Assembly: GCA_037179515.1 (NCBI GenBank)
Contig: JAXCGZ010004220.1
Location: 32,501-60,000, forward strand
Direction: 5' to 3'
DNA from: Halocaridina rubra
Taxonomy: Eukaryota; Arthropoda; Malacostraca; Decapoda; Atyidae
DNA length: 27,500 bases
Numbering within the stretch: the first letter of the stretch is position 1; each line of letters starts with the position of its first letter. A program made the position numbers and the translations under genes. This document shows positions 10,979-21,055 of the stretch, piece after piece. A model generated the notes under the pieces. That model ran no database searches and was not told the DNA's origin. It saw only the letters and a list, made by a program, of their open reading frames with translations.

Positions 10979-11196
10979 CGGATCAATCCAAGAATACGTA
11001 CCTGTGTGCTTAATCTAGGAGTTAGAACACGCTGGGTTAGAACGGATACCTGATTTAAGTTTATAACTTCTTAATCTGGGAATAAGGTTAGGATTGGTTA
11101 GAATAACCATTCACAAATTAATCTAACCTAACCCTCCCTCATTCCCAAATTAAGCTTTTAAAAATTGCATTAGGTACGTATTCTAGGATTGGTCCC
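10979..11196. mobile_element. Inverted-repeat element of about 218 bp with internal 60-bp duplication
   Basis: The outer arms CGGATCAATCCAAGAATACG + TACCT (10979-11003) and 11172-11196 are near-perfect reverse complements. The inner arms at about 11068-11100 (CTTAATCTGGGAATAAGG...) and 11119-11154 (...CTCATTCCCAAATTAAG) also pair. The left half is longer because CTTAATCTRGGA-type sequence is duplicated at a 60-bp step (11009 and 11069). The layout fits a foldback or MITE-like element with one duplicated arm segment. Confidence 0.65.
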
Positions 11197-11203
11197 AACA
11201 TAA

Positions 11204-11326
<123 letters not shown>

Positions 11327-11334
11327 TCTTTTTC

Positions 11335-11761
<427 letters not shown>

Positions 11762-11926
11762 CATAAGTATATAAATAAAGACATCTGAAAGAGCTTGAAA
11801 GAAGACGCCCAGATTAAGGTTAAGAATATTTATCTATAATCATTTTATGCAAATAGAACTTGGCTTAAAGAGATGTAGAATACTCTGATAGCCTTATATA
11901 TATATAGATTATAGCAGGTCAGGTGG

Positions 11927-12061
<135 letters not shown>

Positions 12062-12114
12062 ACCTTGAACTTTGTTGGTTAAAATATTGCACAATCTACT
12101 TTAAAGGTGTTAAT

Positions 12115-12570
12115 TGCTAAGTTTCCATCAGATAATGCTAAACAGAGACGTTGAATAATGGATACGAGTCGAGATTAATAGATTCATAAATGTTTTTATC
12201 CCCGTTGAAGAGGGATTTAGATGCTGTTACTAAAGTCCTATCGGGTGATGCTGGACAGAGAATTGGAATACATGTAAGAGTCGAGATTAATAAATTCATG
12301 GATTATTTTATGCCTATTTAAGAAGGTCTTAGATTCTATTACCAAATCCTATATGGTGATGCTAAATAGAGAATTGGAATAGGTAAAGGAGTCGAGATTA
12401 GTAAATTCATAGATGCTTTGATGCTTATTTAAGAAGGGTTTAGATTTCATCACCAAATTTCTTCAGGTGATGCAAAATAGAGAATTGGAATATATAGAAA
12501 AGTCGAAATTTATAGATTCATAGATGCTTCGATCCTTATATATGAAGGTTTCAGATTCTATTAAAAGATT
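12115..12570 (+). repeat. 111-bp minisatellite, 4 units
   Basis: The anchor GTCGAGATTAATAGATTCAT recurs at 12168, 12280, 12391 and 12502, at 111- or 112-bp steps. Other conserved blocks per unit are GGTGATGCTAAATAGAGAAT, TTTAAGAAGGNTTTAGAT and CACCAAAT. Units have diverged but keep register, so the array is old and stable. Confidence 0.9.
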
Positions 12571-12747
12571 TATACTAGATTATCTAATAAAAAGGTTCGC
12601 AAGTATTTTCATCACTGTCTGTAATGTTATAGATGCTGTCCATAGCATGAAATAGGTATTCCAATATAGTTATGCAAGATATAGATACATTGAGAAGAAA
12701 TAATTAGTTTATGCGCTTAGCTAGGTATATCTTATGGGCTAAATAGA

Positions 12748-12748
<1 letters not shown>

Positions 12749-12796
<48 letters not shown>

Positions 12797-12812
12797 GTTA
12801 TTAATATTATTA

Positions 12813-12847
<35 letters not shown>

Positions 12848-12946
12848 GTTGTTGTTGTTGTTATTGTTTTTATTTTATCGTTATTAATATAATATTCAAC
12901 AAAGATAATAAGAATAAACTACGTCTAGTACTACTACTACTACTAC

Positions 12947-13000
<54 letters not shown>

Positions 13001-13030
13001 TAATAATAATGATAATAATAATAATTATTA

Positions 13031-13071
<41 letters not shown>

Positions 13072-13229
13072 TTATTAATATTAATAATAATGAAATCAAC
13101 AATAATAATAACAACAACAACAACAATAATGATAATAATAATAATAATATTAATATATAATAATAATGATAATAATAATATTAATAATACTAAAAATAAT
13201 AATTATTATTAGTTATTATTATTATTATA

Positions 13230-13271
<42 letters not shown>

Positions 13272-13319
13272 TCATTAATATTAATAATAATGGAAACAAC
13301 AATAACAACAACAACAATG

Positions 13320-13374
<55 letters not shown>

Positions 13375-13376
13375 GA
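12749..13376. repeat. Complex (ATT)n/(AAT)n field with a 200-bp internal duplication
   Basis: Alternating blocks of ATT, GTT, ACT, AAT, ACA and AAC trinucleotides. The non-repeat island ATTAATATTAATAATAATG with a following AACAACAA run occurs at 13073 and again exactly 200 bp later at 13273. The blocks of opposite strand bias can pair into large AT hairpins. Poly-isoleucine and poly-asparagine frames are artefacts. Confidence 0.93.
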
Positions 13377-13608
13377 ATAAACAAGAATATATTTTTCTAG
13401 TTCTCATAAGGTAAGCCCATCCCCCTTTTCTGGTAGGAGGGGGGTCATGACCTCTGTTCCTCATGACCTGGCATGGAATTAGGTTCATGAGACTGCATTA
13501 ATATTCCCTCTTGGGACCCTAATTTTCTTGCAAAATATCTCATTGTATAGACTTTACGTGGCTAGTAATTAATTATAAAAATATTTAATGCTAATTAGTG
13601 TTGGGAGG
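13377..13608. other. Short unique spacer, nothing recognised
   Basis: A mixed-composition spacer containing TCATGACCT fragments at about 13446-13470. No gene. Confidence 0.4.
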
Positions 13609-13613
13609 TATAA

Positions 13614-13652
<39 letters not shown>

Positions 13653-13661
13653 TAGTAATTT

Positions 13662-13703
<42 letters not shown>

Positions 13704-13719
13704 GTACTACTACTACTAT
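13609..13719 (+). repeat. Trinucleotide repeats (AAT)n and (CTA)n
   Basis: AAT at 13609-13653 and CTA at 13662-13719, separated by about 8 bp. A short (AGA)n run follows at 13851-13870. Confidence 0.95.
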
Positions 13720-14091
13720 TGGATATTCCCGTTTTCGCTTTATTCATACTTACAATGATAGGCTAATGGTATTTATGCAATTTGATTATTATATAATTCT
13801 TTTTACTAATATTATGTAAAATAATAATCAAGCGAAGAATATTCAGATATAGAAGAAGAAGAAGAAGAAGGTATGAGAGGTTAAGAAGTTGTACATCCTT
13901 ACAAGTTGTACGATATCCCTATATAGTAAGTTTGACCACTAAGATTTTTTTCTTATTTAATTATTTATTTTGTGTACGTGATGTGTGGAGGGGGGGTGGT
14001 CGGTCATCCATGAGATGTAGGTGTGAGGTCAGCGCTAGATGTAGACGTAGGCGGATGCCTGGTATGTGTGTGTTTATGTGCGTGTGTTCGT

Positions 14092-14093
14092 CT

Positions 14094-14159
<66 letters not shown>

Positions 14160-14164
14160 GAGAG
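14092..14164 (+). repeat. Compound microsatellite (TG)n-(AG)n
   Basis: TG at about 14092-14126 and AG at 14126-14164, with one ACAG interruption. G-rich lead-in at 13985-14000. Confidence 0.96.
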
Positions 14165-14207
14165 AATGCCAAGCTATAAACCTGTTATATAGTAATTTTG
14201 CTTTGAC

Positions 14208-14303
14208 TGCTAGACATTCGCAAAAAATGGAATGCACATTGCCCTGATATATTCATCAATATATCCAGGCCCTGTGTATTCCATTCAATGTGAATGTCTA
14301 GCA
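14208..14303. mobile_element. 96-bp full-length hairpin (MITE-like)
   Basis: The outer arms 14208-14238 (TGCTAGACATTC... then ATGGAATGCACA) and 14273-14303 (TGTGTATTCCATTCAATG... then AATGTCTAGCA) are reverse complements with few mismatches. The centre is itself palindromic: CCTGATATATTC, then ATC, then AATATATCCAGG. Nearly the whole segment folds into one hairpin. It has no coding capacity. A miniature foldback transposon is likely. I could not define a target-site duplication. Confidence 0.75.
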
Positions 14304-14648
14304 CTCATATTAAGAAAAAATTGCCAGCGAGTTTTTCAAAACTTAACATTAGCCATTTTTATTTTAGTCAAACTACCAACAGGATTGATTTAGTTGGTAA
14401 TTAAGTTAGTAGAAAAAATTGAATTAGAGACTGAATCGTGGATATTATCATGATTTGCTATGTTAAAAATTGTATTTTCATAGTTATTTTCGTTATGTAT
14501 GGGGTTATATTAAAAAAAAAAACTTAATTTTCGCCGTAAATAACTATGAGAATCGAACTTTGCACTCAAAAAGTCATCAGAATTATGCCATTTCATTGTC
14601 CAAATCAGTCAAGGACTTCAGCTTCACAATTGCCATTTTTAATATTCC
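14304..14648. other. Intergenic DNA, nothing recognised
   Basis: AT-rich, with an A12 run at about 14511-14522. A 77-codon plus-strand frame starting at 14470 runs into SINE copy 6 and shows no domain. Confidence 0.45.
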
Positions 14649-14661
14649 TCAGACCACATAT

Positions 14662-14862
14662 GACTGGATTCGGTTTTACGTCACGAACTCCCTTTTTTAC
14701 TAAGGGCTAGGACGGTTGCCTTCTTACGAAGGACTTGTTTTGGCAGATGTAATCGTTACCCTGAGTGTATGCCCTTACTAACCTCAGTCCGTGACGGGGC
14801 GCGAACCCTCGACCTGCCGCCTCAGAGTCGCGGACGCTACCATTTTACCACGGAGACTACAT
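14662..14862 (-). mobile_element. tRNA-derived SINE, copy 6 (tail type I)
   Basis: This is a full-length minus-strand copy. The exact 13-bp target-site duplication TCAGACCACATAT is at 14649-14661 and 14863-14875, and extends to 15 of 16 bases. The minus-strand 5' end is GTAGTCTCCGTGG, followed by TAAAATGGTAGCGTCCGCG. B-box region GGGTTCGCGCCCC. The tail is ACCGAATCCA, the shortest of the type I tails here. Confidence 0.93.
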
Positions 14863-14875
14863 TCAGACCACATAT

Positions 14876-15112
14876 CACTAAGCACAGTTAATAAATGGCC
14901 TATTTATATAGCATGCAATACCACAAGTGATGGTCATTTGGTCCTAAACAGGACTGGCCAGAACAGTTCAGTTTTAAAACTTCTTTAATTTACGGTGCTT
15001 TTTCTATGCCTACATCTACACCTAATATTCTGGTGTATTCGTTAAGCACCTTTCTCTCCCTTCACATCTGACAAGTCACAACACTCCCCTTCTCTGTTGC
15101 GCTTTACTTTCT
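14876..15112. other. Intergenic DNA, nothing recognised
   Basis: No supported feature. Its right part is pyrimidine-rich, like LINE B untranslated sequence, and may belong to the 3'-end copy that follows. Confidence 0.4.
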
Positions 15113-15190
15113 TGCTCGTTTTCTTTGTACCCTGATCCAATGAGGGCAATTATTTTTGCCCGTCCCGGTGTCACGCTCATAAAAAAGAAA
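15113..15190 (+). mobile_element. Isolated 3' end related to LINE B
   Basis: The block AATGAGGGCAATTATTTTTG, then CCCGTCCCGGTGTCACGCTC and an A-rich tail, matches the 3' terminus of LINE B at 17157-17204. A 6-bp stem GGGCAA/TTGCCC occupies the place of the LINE B stem GGGCAG/CTGCCT. The rest of the element is absent, so this is either an extreme 5' truncation or a nonautonomous element sharing the LINE B 3' end. Confidence 0.75.
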
Positions 15191-15600
15191 ATACTTACAT
15201 GGGATTAAGTTTCATTAATGAAAGCAGTGTTTCTTAGTTTACTGTATACTGCAGTGTTGTTTCTACTTTATCGTTGTTGTAAATGTTGATATTTCCTGGG
15301 AAAGAGATCTTCAGAAGCCCTTTGTTTTGCTTAATAATTTGAGGCATATAGATATTAATATGACTGTCCATATTTAAATTTTGAATGAAGTAAATTTATA
15401 TGACTTTACTTCAGATACAGATAAATTTCCGGAGTATATTATGTTGAAAGAACCCTTAGTGATAAACCCGTGTTGGATGCTACTGCGAGCTGTTAGGAAA
15501 GGCCTCTAGCCTTACTTCTACAGCTACAATATGACTGTATCCAAAAGTGACACAGAAACCAGCAAAGACTGTGTTGAAAGAACCATACTGGAGGTTGTAG
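15191..15600. other. Intergenic DNA, nothing recognised
   Basis: The phrase GTTGAAAGAACC occurs twice (about 15443 and 15573), both near GTG-rich context, but no longer repeat is clear. It ends at the 5' break of LINE B. Confidence 0.4.
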
Positions 15601-17011
15601 TGCCATTACTGGCTCATTCTGTCAACCAGTATCTATCCTTCATCTTGGAAGCATGCTCTAGTTCAACCTGTTCCTAAGAAGGGTGACCGCTCTATTCCTT
15701 CTAACTACCGACCTATTGCTCTAACTTCCTCTATTGCTAAAGTTTTCGAAACTTTGCTCAATGCTCACTTCTTGAAACGCCTTGAATCTAACTCACTTAT
15801 CTCCGATCACCAGTACGGCTTCCGCAAGGCAAGATCCACTGGTGATCTCCTGTCCTATCTTACTCATGTATGGTCATCTTCTCTGAGGAACTATGGGGAA
15901 TCCTTTGTCGTCGCCCTTGATATCTCTAAGGCTTTTGACAGAGTCTGGCACAAGGCTCTGTTGGCCAAACTCCCCGCCTATGGCTTTACCCCTTCTTTCT
16001 GTTCTCTGATTTCCAGTTTTCTTACTGACCGTTCTATATCTGTAGTTGTTGATGGCGCGACATCTAGCCCTTTCTCTGTTTCCAGTGGTGTTCCACAGGG
16101 CTCTGTTCTTTCACCTACTCTCTCCCTTCTCTTCATCAATGATCTTCTACAATCCCCATCTTCCTCTCTTCTTCATGCCTTTGCTGATGATTCTACCCTT
16201 CACTTTTCCTCTGCCTTTTCTTCACAACCTTCATCTGTTACTCGTAATCAATCTCGTATCACTCTTTCTTCTACTCTCAACTCCGATTTGCAGAGAGTAT
16301 CTGAATGGGGCACTCAAAATTTAGTTAAATTCAATGCCTCCAAGACACAGTTTCTGGCTATCTCTTTATCTTCTTCTCCTCCTGATAACTCTATTGTCTT
16401 CGAAACTAATGAAATTTACCCTCTTAACTTTATCAATATATTAGGAATCCATATAGCCTCTAACTTGTCTTGGAGGAATCACATAATCCAAATTTCTAAA
16501 TCTTCATCCAAAAAATTGGGGGTTTTGTTTCGTTTTCGTTATTACTTTTCCTCATTGCAGTTACTTAAAATTTACAAAGGTCTTATCCGCCCCTGCTTAG
16601 AATACTGCTCACACATATGGGGTGCTTCTTCCTTTACTTATCTTCTTGATAGGGTTGAATCTAAGGCAGTCAGACTCATTAATGATCCTTCTCTTACTTC
16701 CAACCTGGATTCTCTCTCTCTTCGCCGTAAGGTATCTTCCCTTTCGCTTTTCTATCGCTACTACTTCCATCACTGCTCTGATGAGTTGGCGAGTTGCATC
16801 CCTCCTCCACTGCCGAGGCCGCGTAACACTCGCCAAGCGGCCTCATCTCACAGGTACTGTGTGGAGATTTGTAGCTCGCGGATTGGTCGGTGCAGCGACT
16901 GCTTCTTCCCATCTACCTCCAGACTGGAAGTCTCTTCCTCCTTCTGTCTTTCCTAATTCTTATGACCTTTCATCCTTCAAAAAGCAGATCTATCGTCATC
17001 TCAGAGCCTAG
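15601..17011 (+). pseudogene. Reverse transcriptase with 2-nt deletion (LINE B)
   Basis: This encodes most of a non-LTR RT, which primes cDNA synthesis at a nicked target. After an upstream stop at 15598-15600 the frame shows YPSSWKHALVQPVPKKGD and SNYRPIALTSSIAKVFE (fingers), then HQYGFRKARSTGDLL. Motif A is ALDISKAFDRVW, with its aspartate at 15919-15921. Motif B is SSGVPQGSVLSP at about 16081, and motif C is FADD, with aspartates at 16186-16191. Then come LVKFNASKTQFL, LGIHI and the C-terminal IRPCLEYCSHIW and PPPLPRPRNTRQAASSH. Near 16924-16926 the text CTGGAAGTC lacks two bases relative to the expected R-L-W-K; the frame changes and continues SLPPSVFPNSYDLSSFKKQI to the stop at 17009. 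All catalytic residues are intact. The frameshift and 5' truncation make it nonfunctional. The first in-frame codons are not a natural start. Confidence 0.93.
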
Positions 17012-17204
17012 TCCTCCATTTCTCTGGGTCCTCTTTACTTTGACTGTTTTTTCTGTCTGTCGTTTTCCTTTGTGTGACATTACCTCATCTCTGCCTTGCC
17101 CTTAACCTTTTTCTTTTCCTTCGTCTTGGTATATTCTCGTGCCCGGGCCTTTGTTGATGAGGGCAGTTTCTGCCTGTCCCGGTGTCACACTCTTAAAAAA
17201 AAAA
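15601..17204 (+). mobile_element. Poly(A)-tailed non-LTR retrotransposon, 5'-truncated (LINE B)
   Basis: The element starts inside the RT region near 15601 and runs through a stop at 17009-17011, a pyrimidine-rich 3' untranslated region, a small stem-loop at 17161-17175 and a poly(A) of 10 at 17195-17204. A short (CA)n follows. The endonuclease and any ORF1 are missing. The poly(A) tail and RT style suggest a Jockey- or I-like clade, common in arthropods. No convincing target-site duplication was found. Confidence 0.88.
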
Positions 17205-18645
17205 CACACACACACACATGAATTGAAGAAATAACTCTCTCACTCAAGCTCTTAGGAGATATTTTAGTGATTTATAGTTTTGTGTGTAAGTGTTGAAGTG
17301 TCCTTCATGTAGGTGCAAGTGATATTTTAAACTTATATATGTTTAGTCCTCAAAGAGGGGAATATATTGCTGCATTCTATTGCTTCGATACCCCCCCCCC
17401 CCAGCCTAGATGCATGGGTCTGTGCTGCTTTTCTGTCCTTTTAAACTTAATCTCAGTTTATCCCTAGAATAGGGGAGCAGATTTACATCAGAAAGCGATA
17501 TTGATGTGTGTGTGTGTGTGTTGCATAGATGGGTGGGTGTGGATGTTGGCCTGTGTGTGTTTGAACCACCTCTGCATTTAGAATGTTGTGGTAGGTGAAG
17601 AGTTCTTGTGAGAATAATTTATTTGTTGCCATCTCATCTTTGTGATTAGTGGCCTGTAATATTTGTCCAAGTCCATTTAAAATTCTGTAAATCTAATCCC
17701 GCCAAGGATTTTATTTTTCATTTTTTGGTAGTATAATGTCCTTTTGATTTACTACAATCCTCTGCCATTCTAAATGTGAACGGTGTGTCTCTGAACTCTT
17801 AAATTTGGGTTTCAGTTGTACAGAATATTCCTTTAATAACATTGGATAGCTATGAATAGAATTGAATTACATGTGTCTTTGGATACTTTATTGAGGCGGC
17901 TTCATTCGACGAGTCCTCCGTCAGTAACATTCGAGAGGTATTAGAAGACTTTGATGACATAGTCCATCTGTAAATTTTGTCTTTTTGGATGTGGTAGTGT
18001 TAACAACTAGTTTACTAGTCTTTGGCGTGATTGTTACAGCTGTAGTGAAATTTGTTTTGTCATGAGATAGTCTTATATTTGCAGGTTCCTTATTCATGGC
18101 TAGCTTACTCAGTAGTGGTTCTCCCCTATATTACTTTCCTCTGGACCAAACTTCATATCCTGTACATAATGGAAGAAGGAGAAAATTACAATAAAAATAC
18201 AGTATGTGATCACTGAGAAAGCCTAAAAAAATATGAATAATATAAGTATGCTTAAGCTTCTAGAAGTATTGTGACAGATCTACAGATTACTTATTCTCCA
18301 AAGCATTTCATGTTGATATACATGCTCGCATCCATTCATTAATTTTCCCTATAGACAGAAATTAATTAGCTTCTTTACACCATATGCAAATTAATTAATT
18401 AAAATTGCCATTTACATGGCAAGGGTACATTCTTTGAACAATGTAAGGTTCATTAGAAACAGTACCATACGAAAAAAAAATATAATATGAGTCATACTTA
18501 TGGAATTCTAGTATGTTTGCATGCCAGAGAAATAGACTGTGTCATGTTCCAAACTTATCTGTCAAAAGCTTGCCACACAATACAGCAAAACTGTACTGAA
18601 AAACTAACCAGTTTGACGTAGTTTGTAAATTAATATCCATTGTAT

Positions 18646-18651
<6 letters not shown>
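17205..18651. other. Mostly unique intergenic DNA
   Basis: It contains a (CA)n at 17204-17218, a C12 run at 17391-17402 and a (TG)n at about 17504-17521. No open frame or RNA structure looks functional in about 1.4 kb. This is one of the longest low-repeat stretches, so an intron or untranslated region of a gene lying outside the window is possible. Confidence 0.4.

Positions 18652-18734
<83 letters not shown>
18652..18734. repeat. (TA)n microsatellite, about 41 units
   Basis: An uninterrupted TA run. Confidence 0.98.
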
Positions 18735-18736
<2 letters not shown>

Positions 18737-18899
18737 TTCTGATTAAATTAATGAGAAGAAGGACTGGTTCCCTTTAGATTTATTTTGGCAAATTTCTCAA
18801 ACTTCAGATGTTATTAACCTGTAATACAAGTCGATTTGCAAAATATCTAAGATGAAGCCTAGTTACTTTTCAACTAATTGTGTCATTACTCAAAGCATC

Positions 18900-19990
18900 T
18901 TCATTAACATGTTATGGGAGAATATAGGCTATCTTGCTTTCTTGGAAATCCTTAGTATCTGTAAAGTTGTCACTGAAGATAGATTACTTTACTATCATGA
19001 TAGTCCTTTGTAATATTAAACGTTTTCTGCAATAGGCTATCTCGGAAATCCTTCTTTATTTTCATCTTTTTTTGTGAAAAGTTATGTATCTTGCATGCTT
19101 GGAGGTTCTTAGTATCTGTAAACGTTTGCCACAGAGGGTAAACTGTATTACTATTATGACAGTACTTTTCAACTTTAATAATGTCAGCAGGAAGAGGCTT
19201 TCTTCGACGTCCTTGGTACCTTTACTTTTTGTGTGTGAGAATATTGGCTATTTTTGTTTCTTGGAAGTCCTTAGTATCTGTAAACATTTGCTGCAGAAGG
19301 TAGAGTATCTTCATAGCATGGCAGTCCTAAGTAACATTTACATTTTGTGCAAGAATGGGCTGTCTTGGAAGTACCTGGTACATTTAATTTTATGTGTGAG
19401 AATGTTGGCTATCTTGGTCTCATGGAAGTCCTTAGTATCTGTAAACCTTTGCTCCCGATAGTTGACTATCTTACTATCATGACAGTCATGTGTAATTTTC
19501 ACATATTATGCAAGAATGGACTTGCTTGGAAGTCCTTGGTACCTTTAATTATGTGAGTGAGATTGTAGGCGATTTTGCTATCATCTAAATCTTTTGTACC
19601 TATAAACTAAAGCTACAGAAGCTTGACTATCTTGATGTCATAACAGTCTCTTGTAACTTTAATATATTGTATAAGAATAGGCTGTCATTGAAGACTAGGT
19701 GCCTGTAATCTTTTATGTAAGAATGTAGGGATTTTGTTTTCATCTAAGTCCTTAGTATTTATAAACCTTTGCTACAGAAGATTGACTTTCTTGCCATTAT
19801 GACAGTCCTTTGTAACTTGAACACATTTTGCAAGAATATGCTGTCTTGTAGCTCCTTGGTACCTTTAATATTCTGTGTAAGAATGCAGCCTAGCTTGCAT
19901 TCTTGAAAGTCTTCAGTATCTTTGAGCTATTGTGTGAAAAGGTAAGCTATCTTGCTTTCTTGGGAGTCCATAGGCCTAAATTATTTCTTT
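18900..19990 (+). repeat. Diverged satellite, 160-bp unit built of three about 53-bp monomers
   Basis: The anchor CTTAGTATCTGTAAA (variants) recurs at 18951, 19108, 19270, 19431, 19591, 19751 and 19911, at steps of 157-162 bp. Inside each unit are three related monomers. Their aligned cores are AGTCCTTAGTATCTGTAAAC, AGTCCTTTGTAACTTTAACA and AGTCCTTGGTACCTTTAATT, each followed by a segment ending like TGCAAGAAT or TGAGAAT. In the third unit the monomers start 57, 48 and 56 bp apart. This is a higher-order repeat. Open frames here (such as 19084-19461 with repeated LEVLSIC) are not maintained, because the unit length is not a multiple of three. Confidence 0.9.
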
Positions 19991-20550
19991 TAGGATCTTT
20001 TCTGGCTGACCACAACATTATCTTTATCAAGAAGTGGGCTTCTATCGCAGGTTTTACACAAAGCCAAACAATGCCTATATTGATACCATTCCTCTTGATC
20101 TTGAATTTATTAATTATTTTCTTTATCTTTTTTTTTATAAAATTCCAGTATGTTGAAAGTGCATTTATCTGTTTTTGAGTATCTTGACTGCAGTTGAAAG
20201 TATCTATGAAAAAACTTCTAACTAGCCTAAAAGAGTATTAGGAAATGTTCGCTTAATCCTTTGTAGCAAAACTGTCACGTTATATTCTTGTGAGGTATTG
20301 ATCTAGTCAGATAAATGCTCTTGTAGTGTACAATTAATATTAAAATATATGATAAATAGAATAACAACCTTAGGTTTTAAAGAATATATTGGAAAAAGTA
20401 TTATGTCACCCTTTAATGCAGTTATTAAAAGCTGTTAATGTGTGGTCATGTGCTAGCAACTATTCCTCAGTGAATGAGGAATTGCCGTAATGTTTCCATT
20501 TTGAATGGTCATTTTGTGAGAGGGAAATTGCTACTAATTTTTTTACTATG
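19991..20550. other. Intergenic DNA, nothing recognised
   Basis: AT-rich sequence with no coding or RNA signal that I can support. Confidence 0.45.
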
Positions 20551-21055
20551 ATTTCCAAATTCCATTTTCAGTCTTTAATTCCTCTATAGCTTGTCTATGA
20601 AGAGTTGAAACTTTCTCCACTTTTTCCAGCAAGCAGTAGTGCAGATATCCAGCACAGAGAAAGCTGCAAGGTCTGACGGTTCAGATGTCAAAAAGAAGCA
20701 GTGAGCTTGATATATTCCTGAGCAGCTTTTATTACTTCTACTTTCACTGCTCCCATTTTCACCTCTGTGTGGAGTTGGGCACTGATCAACACTAATGACT
20801 AGAATTTCTTTGCTATAGTTTATGAAAGAAGAAGTCATATCCAGCACAGAGAAAGCTATAAGGTCTAACGGTGATTAGTAGTATATAATAGCCATTGCTC
20901 CTTCAAACCATCCTGTTGTCAGATCTTACAGCTGTCTCACTGCTGGAAGTCTGCCCTGCTGCTTGCTGGAAATAATGGAAAACGTTTTACCTCTCCACTG
21001 ACCAACTGTAGAAGAGTTACAAGGACTTTAAGACTGAATATGGAAATTAGAAATC
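20551..21055. mobile_element. Inverted-repeat cluster with arms of about 140 bp
   Basis: The left arm (about 20551-20690) contains TTCCATTTTCAGTCTTTAA, TTTCCAGCAAGCAGTAGTGC and GCTGCAAGGTCTGACGG. The reverse complement of 20895-21055 has the same blocks in the same order (TTCCATATTCAGTCTTAAAG, TTTCCAGCAAGCAGCAGGGC, GCTGTAAGATCTGAC). A further direct copy of about 36 bp (ATATCCAGCACAGAGAAAGC onward) lies at 20837-20872. The arms are imperfect, so the structure is old. It may be a foldback transposon remnant or an inverted duplication. Confidence 0.7.

Noticed and set aside
16609..16912. Minus-strand frames over the RT gene
   Set aside because: They are shadows of the plus-strand RT, which has full motif support.
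19084..19461. 125-codon frame with repeated LEVLSICK motif
   Set aside because: It lies in the 160-bp satellite. The unit is not a multiple of three, so the frame is lost in following units.
20584..20847. 87-codon minus-strand frame
   Set aside because: It overlaps the inverted-repeat cluster and is not kept open in the other copy of the arm.
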